A stretch of 9,290 nt of DNA. Source: Methyloglobulus sp. (GTDB taxonomy: Bacteria > Pseudomonadota > Gammaproteobacteria > Methylococcales > Methylomonadaceae). The stretch is from the NCBI GenBank assembly GCA_013140405.1, contig JABFSV010000404.1, positions 1 to 9,290 of the forward strand, read 5' to 3'. Below are positions 1 to 4,600 of the stretch, one piece after another. Within the stretch, counting starts at the first letter, position 1; each line of letters starts with the position of its first letter. The position numbers and the translations under genes were made by a program. The notes under the pieces were generated by a model. It worked only from the letters and a program-made list of their open reading frames with translations, was not told the DNA's origin and ran no database searches.

Positions 1-554
1 TGGTTGGCTTGGGGAATCCAGGGCAGCAATATGAAAAAACCCGGCACAATGCCGGGTTTTTGTTTTTAGACAGCTTGGCGGCAGAGCGGTCTTGCGTCTG
101 GTCAAACAAGCCCGGATTTCAAGGTTTTATGTCCGAATGCAATATAGCCGCTGAAAAGGTCTTGTTGCTTAAACCCCAGGCTTTTATGAACAGGAGCGGG
201 CAGTCGGTGGGTAAGGTGGCGCGGTATTACAAATTAGAACCGCAAGATATACTTGTTATCCACGATGAGCTGGATTTCGATGCCGGTGTTGTAAAGCTAA
301 AGAAAGACGGTGGGCATGCTGGACACAACGGGCTTAGGGACATCATTGCACACTTAGGCTCAAAAGATTTTTATCGCTTACGAATCGGTATAGGCCGTCC
401 GCCGGCAGGGGGGGTGGTTGCTGATTACGTATTGTCAGCGCCGTCAAAGGCTGATGGGCAACTTATGCTTTCAGCGATTGACCAAGGGAGGGGGTTTATC
501 GACCAAATAGCTGCTGGCGATATAGCGGCAGTGATGAACAAAATGAATGGCTGA
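1..554 (+). CDS. pth: Peptidyl-tRNA hydrolase, 5'-truncated by the window edge
   Basis: Cleaves the ester bond of peptidyl-tRNAs released prematurely from ribosomes, recycling tRNA in the cytoplasm. The reading frame is already open at base 3 (VGLGNPG), so the true start lies upstream; about six to eight N-terminal residues are missing, and the TTG at base 9 should not be taken as the start. Visible family motifs are GLGNPG, then TRHNAG with the catalytic His at 45-47, FMNRSG with the substrate-binding Asn, HDELD with the catalytic-dyad Asp, GGHAGHNGL and RLRIGIG. The reconstructed length of about 190 residues fits the E. coli protein (194). The stop is TGA at 552-554. In many gammaproteobacteria pth follows rplY and precedes ychF; here tRNA genes follow it directly. 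The coding sequence contains a terminator-like hairpin at 34-67. Identification is secure. Confidence 0.97.
   Translation, partial: VGLGNPGQQYEKTRHNAGFLFLDSLAAERSCVWSNKPGFQGFMSECNIAAEKVLLLKPQAFMNRSGQSVGKVARYYKLEPQDILVIHDELDFDAGVVKLKKDGGHAGHNGLRDIIAHLGSKDFYRLRIGIGRPPAGGVVADYVLSAPSKADGQLMLSAIDQGRGFIDQIAAGDIAAVMNKMNG
34..67 (+). terminator. Intrinsic-terminator-like hairpin inside pth
   Basis: A perfect 12-bp stem pairs 35-46 with 50-61 around a three-base loop (47-49). It has a GC-rich core (CCCGGC/GCCGGG) flanked by A and T runs, followed by G and a further T5 (63-67). This is the form of a rho-independent terminator, and the A run would give it the same form on the other strand. It lies over the codons for the conserved TRHNAG active-site motif, so part of the symmetry follows from the protein sequence. 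It may end transcripts from the upstream gene or attenuate pth, or it may be coincidental. Confidence 0.4.
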
Positions 555-656
555 GTTGTGCGATTTGTTTGTCAGGCATGGCTCCTCGATTACGATATAA
601 ACAATACGGGCGTTTTGGTTGGGCTCTAAAACCCTTAAGAATCATGAAATCATCGG

Positions 657-685
657 TTGACAGTTGGTGCCCGATAAATCATAAT
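657..685 (+). promoter_or_regulatory. Sigma70-type promoter of the Tyr-Gly-Thr tRNA cluster
   Basis: A perfect -35 TTGACA (657-662) is separated by 17 bases from a -10 CATAAT (680-685, five of six consensus bases). GC-rich sequence (GCCGCG, 686-691) follows the -10 directly, which is the discriminator type known from stringently controlled stable-RNA promoters. The expected start, near 692, lies about a dozen bases before tRNA-Tyr. The rest of the 150-base gap between pth and the tRNA (555-704) holds no ORF or convincing terminator that I can see. Confidence 0.82.
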
Positions 686-704
686 GCCGCGTTTACGCAA
701 TATC

Positions 705-789
705 GGAGAGGTTCCCGAGCGGCCAAAGGGATCAGACTGTAAATCTGCCGGCTCTGCCTTCGGAGGTTCGAATCCTCCCCTCTCCACCA
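705..789 (+). tRNA. tRNA-Tyr (anticodon GTA)
   Basis: Class II tRNA with a long variable arm, which in bacteria marks Tyr, Leu and Ser. The acceptor stem pairs 705-711 with 779-785, the discriminator is A786, and CCA (787-789) is encoded. The anticodon GTA is at 739-741 in the loop CTGTAAA. The T arm has GGAGG/CCTCC around TTCGAAT, and the variable arm has a GGC/GCC stem. The outermost anticodon-stem pair (732/748) is a T-C mismatch. First gene of a three-tRNA transcript. Confidence 0.97.
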
Positions 790-809
790 TCTTTATCTAC
801 ATAACATCT

Positions 810-883
810 GCGGGTGTAGTTCAATGGTAGAACTCCAGCCTTCCAAGCTGATCACGTGGGTTCGATTCCCATCACCCGCTCCA
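810..883 (+). tRNA. tRNA-Gly (anticodon TCC)
   Basis: The acceptor stem GCGGGTG (810-816) pairs fully with CACCCGC (873-879), followed by T880 and an encoded CCA (881-883). The anticodon stem CAGC/GCTG closes the loop CTTCCAA, giving TCC at 842-844. The T arm is GTGGG/CCCAT around TTCGATT. It lies 20 bases after tRNA-Tyr and 14 before tRNA-Thr, without a promoter between them, so one precursor transcript is likely. Confidence 0.97.
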
Positions 884-897
884 TGTTTGTGCATATG

Positions 898-973
<76 letters not shown>

Positions 974-1032
974 GCTTTTTGTGGTGTATGCGGCTTCGTC
1001 CTTATAAAATTAATTTCTAGGTGTATAAATTA

Positions 1033-1060
1033 TTGATTAATACTTTTTTTGGTATATAAT
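1033..1060 (+). promoter_or_regulatory. Sigma70-type promoter of tRNA-Trp-secE-nusG
   Basis: A perfect -10 TATAAT (1055-1060) is preceded, 16 bases away, by TTGATT (1033-1038, four of six -35 consensus bases). The predicted start, near 1067, leaves a leader of about 20 bases before tRNA-Trp. It lies in the 114-base gap between tRNA-Thr and tRNA-Trp, which otherwise shows no coding potential on either strand. Confidence 0.72.
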
Positions 1061-1087
1061 CATGGGTTCTTTGGGTTTGTCTGAAAC

Positions 1088-1163
1088 AGGTCAGTAGTTC
1101 AATTGGTAGAATGGCGGTCTCCAAAACCGTTGGTTGGGGGTTCGAGACCCTCCTGGCCTGCCA
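1088..1163 (+). tRNA. tRNA-Trp (anticodon CCA)
   Basis: The acceptor stem AGGTCAG (1088-1094) pairs with CTGGCCT (1153-1159) with one G-T wobble; discriminator G1160 and CCA 1161-1163 are encoded. The anticodon CCA is at 1121-1123 in the loop CTCCAAA. The D-arm sequence AGTTCAATTGGTAGA and the discriminator G match E. coli tRNA-Trp. It lies 50 bases before secE, so tRNA and mRNA probably share a transcript that RNase processing must separate. Confidence 0.96.
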
Positions 1164-1213
1164 CTCAGGTGATAACAAATACGTACATACCTTTTTTTCG
1201 TAATTAACAGCAC

Positions 1214-1591
1214 ATGAATACACAAGCGGAAGCGCAAACGCCGGTTTTTGATATAGTCAAGCAAGTTTTTTCGGTTCTTCTCGTGGTTGCAGGTGTCGCT
1301 GCATTCTATTATTTCTCAGAAGTTTCCGTTTTATACCGTGTTATTGGCCTGTTGGTTATGGCGGCGGTTGTTTTGGGTTTGATGCTCACGACAAATCTTG
1401 GTCGTAACACCTGGGGATTTTTCCTCGAATCAAAGCAAGAAGTAAGGAAGGTTGTTTGGCCTACCCGCGAAGAAACCACCCGTACAACTATGCTGGTATT
1501 TGGTATGGTTGTCGCCGTGGGCTTTATTTTGTGGTTGTTGGATATGTTCCTGTTCTGGGGTGTGCGTCTTTTGACTGGGCAGGGTGGATAA
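1214..1591 (+). CDS. secE: Protein translocase subunit SecE
   Basis: Essential inner-membrane subunit of the SecYEG channel, which clamps SecY for protein export and membrane insertion. The 125-residue product has the three-span form found in E. coli (127 residues): hydrophobic segments at about 14-34, 39-60 and 92-120. The conserved cytoplasmic amphipathic motif [18 protein letters not shown] (about 71-88) precedes the last span and is diagnostic of the family. The ATG at 1214 begins a product of normal length, but no Shine-Dalgarno sequence is visible just upstream (CGTAATTAACAGCAC). The stop (1589-1591) falls four bases before the preferred nusG ATG, so the two genes are closely coupled. 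Likely transcribed from the promoter ahead of tRNA-Trp. Confidence 0.96.
   Translation: MNTQAEAQTPVFDIVKQVFSVLLVVAGVAAFYYFSEVSVLYRVIGLLVMAAVVLGLMLTTNLGRNTWGFFLESKQEVRKVVWPTREETTRTTMLVFGMVVAVGFILWLLDMFLFWGVRLLTGQGG
1581..1588 (+). promoter_or_regulatory. Ribosome binding site deciding the nusG start
   Basis: The purine-rich AGGGTGGA inside the end of secE lies seven bases before the ATG at 1596. The upstream alternative, GTG at 1584, lies within this site and has no Shine-Dalgarno of its own, so ATG 1596 is preferred. Confidence 0.6.
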
Positions 1592-1595
1592 CGCT

Positions 1596-2129
1596 ATGTC
1601 GCTACGTTGGTATGTGGTTCACGCGTATTCAAATTTTGAAGGTAAGGTCAAGCAAGCCTTAGAAGAACGAATACAACGGGAAGGGTTGGAGCAGTTTTTT
1701 GGAAAAATCCTGATACCGACAGAGGAAGTTGTCGAAATGCGCATGGGTCAGCAGCGCAAAAGTGAGCGTAAATTCTTTCCAGGCTACGTGTTGGTGCAGA
1801 TGGAGTTGACCGATGAGACGTGGCATTTGGTGAAAGATATCCCCAAGGTATTGGGCTTTATCGGTGGCACATCAGACAGGCCGGCCCCCATCTCTGAGAA
1901 AGAAGCGATGGCTATTCTCAACAGAGTAGAAGAAGGTGTCAACAAACCTAGGCCAAAAGTATTGTTTGAAGCCGGTGAAGTCGTCCGAGTTGTCGATGGC
2001 CCTTTCAAAGATTTTAATGGTGTTGTTGAAGAAGTGAATTACGAAAAAAATAAGCTGAAAATATCAGTGTTAATTTTTGGTCGTTCGACTTCAGTTGAAT
2101 TGGCCTTCGGGCAAGTAGAGAAAATCTAA
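1596..2129 (+). CDS. nusG: Transcription termination/antitermination factor NusG
   Basis: Universal elongation factor that binds the RNA polymerase clamp, suppresses pausing, and links polymerase to Rho or to ribosomal protein S10. From the ATG at 1596 the product has 177 residues and begins [15 protein letters not shown], the usual start of the NGN domain; [14 protein letters not shown] within that domain is also characteristic. The C-terminal KOW domain (about 124-177) carries [18 protein letters not shown] and ends [16 protein letters not shown] at 1584 would add four residues (MDNA) and overlap secE by eight bases; the ribosome site favours 1596. A terminator-like hairpin follows 51 bases after the stop. 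Confidence 0.96.
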   Translation: MSLRWYVVHAYSNFEGKVKQALEERIQREGLEQFFGKILIPTEEVVEMRMGQQRKSERKFFPGYVLVQMELTDETWHLVKDIPKVLGFIGGTSDRPAPISEKEAMAILNRVEEGVNKPRPKVLFEAGEVVRVVDGPFKDFNGVVEEVNYEKNKLKISVLIFGRSTSVELAFGQVEKI

Positions 2130-2179
2130 ACAAACTGAAAAGCCAAGAAGTCTTTGTTTTTCACGCATTGAATTTGTTG

Positions 2180-2210
2180 AATCCCTGCCTTTGCTTAGGT
2201 AGGGATTTTT
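2180..2210 (+). terminator. Rho-independent terminator after nusG
   Basis: An 11-bp stem pairs 2180-2190 (AATCCCTGCCT) with 2197-2207 (AGGTAGGGATT), including one G-T wobble, around the six-base loop TTGCTT. T5 (2206-2210) runs out of the stem. The U run is short, so termination may be partial, with some read-through into rplK. Confidence 0.72.
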
Positions 2211-2218
2211 GTGTCTAA

Positions 2219-2243
2219 GGGGAGCTGAAATGCGTTTGTACCC
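2219..2243 (+). promoter_or_regulatory. Possible L1-binding element in the rplK leader
   Basis: In E. coli the L11 operon is repressed by L1 binding a short structured site before rplK. Here GGGG (2219-2222) can pair with CCC (2241-2243), closing an asymmetric loop containing AGCTGAAATGCG a few bases before the rplK ribosome site (2249-2254). The position is right; whether the fold matches the L1 consensus I cannot confirm by eye. Other than the upstream hairpin, I see no clear promoter between nusG and rplK. Confidence 0.3.
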
Positions 2244-2258
2244 ATATCGGAGAGAGAA

Positions 2259-2690
2259 ATGGCAAAAAAAATAACTGCATATATCAAGTTGCAGGTCAAG
2301 GCAGGTGAGGCTAACCCAAGTCCGCCGGTCGGCCCAGCATTGGGTCAGCGCGGCGTAAATATCATGGAATTCTGCAAAGCGTTTAACGCCAAGACTTCGG
2401 ACGTTGAAAAAGGTTTGCCTTTGCCCGTTGTCATTACCGTATACAGCGACCGTAGCTTTACCTTCATTACAAAAACGCCACCAGCAACTATTCTCCTGAA
2501 AAAAGCGGTTGGCATTAAAAGTGGCAGCAGTAACCCTAATACTAAGAAAATAGGGACTGTGACGGTAGCCCAACTAGAAGAAATAGCGAAAACCAAAATG
2601 GAAGACCTGAATGCGGCAAATCTTGAGGCAGCTGTGAAAACGATTGCTGGCAGTGCGCGTAGCATGGGCCTGAATGTGGAGGGCTTATAA
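2259..2690 (+). CDS. rplK: 50S ribosomal protein L11
   Basis: Binds the GTPase-associated centre of 23S rRNA at the stalk base, where it helps elongation-factor function and is needed for RelA activation. The 143-residue product (E. coli 142) shows the N-terminal motif [20 protein letters not shown] (about 21-40), then [12 protein letters not shown] and the C-terminal RNA-binding region ending [11 protein letters not shown]. The ATG at 2259 has the ribosome site GGAGAG (2249-2254). Its TAA overlaps the rplA start by one base (TAATG), which fits translational coupling and shared L1 feedback. Confidence 0.98.
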   Translation: MAKKITAYIKLQVKAGEANPSPPVGPALGQRGVNIMEFCKAFNAKTSDVEKGLPLPVVITVYSDRSFTFITKTPPATILLKKAVGIKSGSSNPNTKKIGTVTVAQLEEIAKTKMEDLNAANLEAAVKTIAGSARSMGLNVEGL

Positions 2691-3385
2691 TGGCTAAGTT
2701 GACCAAAAAAGCGAAGATAATTAAAGCAAAAGTCGATAAAACCAAACAATACTCAATCACCGATGCGGTTCAGTTGTTGAAAGAGCTAAGTACGGCGAAA
2801 TTTGGCGAAGCGATTGATGTCAGTGTTAACTTGGGTGTTGATCCCCGTAAGTCAGATCAAAATGTCCGTGGCGCAACCGTGTTGCCTAACGGAACTGGCA
2901 AGACTGTTAGAGTGGCGGTTTTTACCCAAGGCCCGAATGCCGATGCAGCTAAAGCCGCTGGCGCTGATATTGTTGGTATGGATGATTTAGGTGACTTGGT
3001 TAAAAAAGGCGAAATGAATTTTGACGTAGTTATTGCGTCCCCTGATGCTATGCGGGTCGTTGGTCAATTAGGCCAAATATTAGGGCCTAGAGGCCTGATG
3101 CCTAATCCAAAGGTTGGCACGGTAACCGCCGATGTCGCCACCGCAGTAAAAAATGCAAAGTCCGGTCAGGTGCGTTATCGTACAGATAAAGGCGGAATTA
3201 TCCACTGTACGCTTGGTAAAGTGAGCTTTGATGCGGCCGCTATTCAAGGAAATTTGGAAGCGTTGTTATCAGACCTGAAAAAGGCTAAGCCGACTGCTGC
3301 AAAAGGTGTATATATCAAAAAAATTACGCTTTCTTCAACCATGGGCCCTGGGCTTTGGTTGGATCCAAGCAGTATTACCAGTTAA
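2690..3385 (+). CDS. rplA: 50S ribosomal protein L1
   Basis: Forms the L1 stalk of the large subunit, which guides deacylated tRNA out through the E site; in E. coli it also represses its own operon by binding the mRNA leader. The 231-residue product has the L1 signature around [18 protein letters not shown] (about 128-145), with [16 protein letters not shown] near 46-61 and the terminal [17 protein letters not shown]. The start ATG at 2690 overlaps the last base of rplK, and GGAGGG (2678-2683) within rplK serves as ribosome site. The extreme C-terminus ([10 protein letters not shown]) differs from E. coli but is variable in the family. Confidence 0.98.
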   Translation: MAKLTKKAKIIKAKVDKTKQYSITDAVQLLKELSTAKFGEAIDVSVNLGVDPRKSDQNVRGATVLPNGTGKTVRVAVFTQGPNADAAKAAGADIVGMDDLGDLVKKGEMNFDVVIASPDAMRVVGQLGQILGPRGLMPNPKVGTVTADVATAVKNAKSGQVRYRTDKGGIIHCTLGKVSFDAAAIQGNLEALLSDLKKAKPTAAKGVYIKKITLSSTMGPGLWLDPSSITS

Positions 3386-3398
3386 GAAAAGAACTTTG

Positions 3399-3556
3399 GG
3401 TTGCCGATTATTCGGTAACCGTCAAAGACCGTAGGTGTTGAAAGACTTAATTTTTCCTACGTAGACGGACAACCCTAGCCTGAATAGGTGAGGAACCGTA
3501 GGGGATATCCATCTGGATATGTTTAATAGTCTGATATTTCAGATAATAACGGAGGT
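3399..3556 (+). promoter_or_regulatory. L10 (rplJ) leader RNA, autoregulatory
   Basis: In E. coli the L10-L7/L12 complex binds this leader to repress rplJ-rplL translation. The core is clear: CCGTC (3419-3423) pairs with GACGG (3464-3468) and CGTAGG (3430-3435) with CCTACG (3456-3461), separated by an asymmetric AAAGAC / TA internal loop as in the E. coli kink-turn-like L10 site. An upstream hairpin pairs 3399-3407 with 3412-3420, overlapping the first CC of the core. Two small hairpins follow (3505-3520 and 3530-3543) before the ribosome site GGAGGT (3551-3556). I could not place a convincing promoter in the gap or the end of rplA. Confidence 0.85.
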
Positions 3557-3561
3557 CACTT

Positions 3562-4056
3562 GTGGCATTAAATTTAGAGGGTAAAAAGGCGGTTGTCGAA
3601 GAAGTTTCGAAATTCGCCGCTAAAGCCCATTCTGCTGTCGCAGCAGAATACCGTGGCTTGACGGTTTCGGAGTTGACAACGCTCCGTAAAACGGCCAGGG
3701 AAACGGGTGTTTATTTGCGGGTGGTAAAAAATACACTGGCTAAAAGAGCTGTTGCTGGAACCGAATTCGAGTGTATGCAAGAAGGCTTAGTAGGGCCGAT
3801 GTTAATTGCATTCTCGATGGAAGATCCAGGTTCTGCAGCGCGCCTGATTAACGATTTTGCTAAAACGCACGATAAGCTGGTCACTAAAATAGTGGCGATT
3901 GGCGGGCAGTCTTTTGGTGCATCTGAGTTGGCACGTTTAGCGCGTCTACCTACTCGCGACCAAGGCATTAGTATGCTGATGTCAGTTATGAAAGCGCCTG
4001 TTGAGAAGTTGGCTCGTACCCTGGCTGCAATCAGAGATGAAAAGCAAGCGGCGTAA
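3562..4056 (+). CDS. rplJ: 50S ribosomal protein L10
   Basis: Base of the L7/L12 stalk: the N-terminal domain binds 23S rRNA near L11 and the C-terminal helix carries L7/L12 dimers. The 164-residue product (E. coli 165) begins MALNLEGKKAVVEEV and contains AAEYRGLTVSELTTLRK (about 28-44) and VVKNTLAKRAV (about 54-64); the charged terminal helix, about 138-164, is the L7/L12-binding segment. The start codon is GTG, supported by a strong GGAGGT six bases before its preceding T and by homology of the first residues. The structured leader upstream indicates feedback control shared with rplL, which starts 45 bases downstream. Confidence 0.97.
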   Translation: MALNLEGKKAVVEEVSKFAAKAHSAVAAEYRGLTVSELTTLRKTARETGVYLRVVKNTLAKRAVAGTEFECMQEGLVGPMLIAFSMEDPGSAARLINDFAKTHDKLVTKIVAIGGQSFGASELARLARLPTRDQGISMLMSVMKAPVEKLARTLAAIRDEKQAA

Positions 4057-4101
4057 GCTTTACTAAACCAGTTAAAACTTTAAGAATTAAGAGGAAATAC
4101 A

Positions 4102-4470
4102 ATGGCAATTGGACAAGAAGACATCCTGGAAGCAGTATCAAAAATGACTGTGATGGAAATTGTTGATTTAATTTCAGCAATGGAAGAAAAATTTGGCGTT
4201 TCAGCAGCAACAGCTGTTGCTGCTGCACCTGCTGCGGCTGCCGCAGTGGTTGAAGAGCAAACAGAGTTTGATGTGATCATGACCAGCTTTGGTGAAAACA
4301 AGGTCGCTGTCATTAAAACTGTCCGTGCTATTACCGGTCTGGGCTTGAAAGAAGCAAAAGATGCGGTTGAAGGCGTACCGACAACCATCAAAGAAGGCGT
4401 GCCTAAGGCGGAAGCTGAAGATGTTAAGAAACAGCTTCTTGAAGCAGGCGCGACTGTTGATATTAAGTAA
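4102..4470 (+). CDS. rplL: 50S ribosomal protein L7/L12
   Basis: Multicopy stalk protein that recruits and stimulates the translational GTPases. The 122-residue product (E. coli 121) shows the N-terminal dimerisation domain (about 1-32), an Ala-rich flexible hinge (about 34-52) and the globular C-terminal domain (about 54-122) with [20 protein letters not shown], the factor-binding helices. The ATG at 4102 follows GAGGA (4091-4095). The short gap from rplJ and lack of a visible promoter suggest co-translation, with a strong ribosome site to give the extra copies needed. A 24-base perfect palindrome covers the start of the hinge codons. Confidence 0.98.
   Translation: MAIGQEDILEAVSKMTVMEIVDLISAMEEKFGVSAATAVAAAPAAAAAVVEEQTEFDVIMTSFGENKVAVIKTVRAITGLGLKEAKDAVEGVPTTIKEGVPKAEAEDVKKQLLEAGATVDIK
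4202..4225. repeat. 24-base perfect palindrome in the rplL hinge codons
   Basis: Each arm is CAGCAGCAACAG or its exact complement, centred between 4213 and 4214. It arises where Ala codons change from GCA to GCT around Thr and Val in the hinge. As RNA it could fold into a hairpin of about ten base pairs. It may be only a codon-choice coincidence. Confidence 0.6.
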
Positions 4471-4509
4471 CAGCTCAAAACAAGACAGGGTTTAGGCCCG
4501 ACACAATCC

Positions 4510-4540
4510 GGTCGGTGGCAATGTTGCCATCGACCTTTTT
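4510..4540 (+). terminator. Attenuator-type terminator between rplL and rpoB
   Basis: A stem of up to 12 bp pairs 4510-4521 (GGTCGGTGGCAA) with 4524-4535 (TTGCCATCGACC), with one G-T wobble and a tight loop, followed by T5 (4536-4540). Its place matches the known E. coli rplL-rpoB attenuator, which lets only part of transcription continue into rpoBC. The short U run fits a partial terminator. The remaining 130-base gap has no promoter I can support. Confidence 0.8.
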
Positions 4541-4600
4541 CTGTTTGCGGTAAGCACACAGTAAAAAATAATTCTTAGCGAAAAAAGGTCTGGAAGCATA

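Noticed and set aside
596..640. Possible pth terminator around GGGCGTTTTGG and CTAAAACCC
   Set aside because: The pairing needs bulges and no T run follows.
974..985. T run (976-980) after tRNA-Thr as terminator
   Set aside because: There is no separate hairpin apart from the tRNA itself, and the T run is short.
1164..1200. Possible terminator between tRNA-Trp and secE (T7 run at 1192-1198)
   Set aside because: The only stem before the T run is AGGT/ACCT with a long loop, too weak for an intrinsic terminator.
1017..1223. Minus-strand 68-codon ORF over tRNA-Trp
   Set aside because: It is the antisense of the tRNA, its promoter and the secE start; its translation is the usual spurious product of an antisense tRNA, with no ribosome site.
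1456..1662. Plus-strand 68-codon ORF across secE and nusG
   Set aside because: It lies in an alternate frame inside two well-identified genes, with no homology features.
2091..2760. Overlapping minus-strand ORFs opposite rplK
   Set aside because: Three overlapping frames opposite a highly conserved gene, none with family features; shadows of rplK codons.
4031..4559. Minus-strand ORFs of 65 and 159 codons over rplL
   Set aside because: They mirror the codon bias of rplL and the adjoining terminator; Leu/Gln-rich or Ala/Ser-rich low-complexity products, no recognisable domain and no ribosome site.
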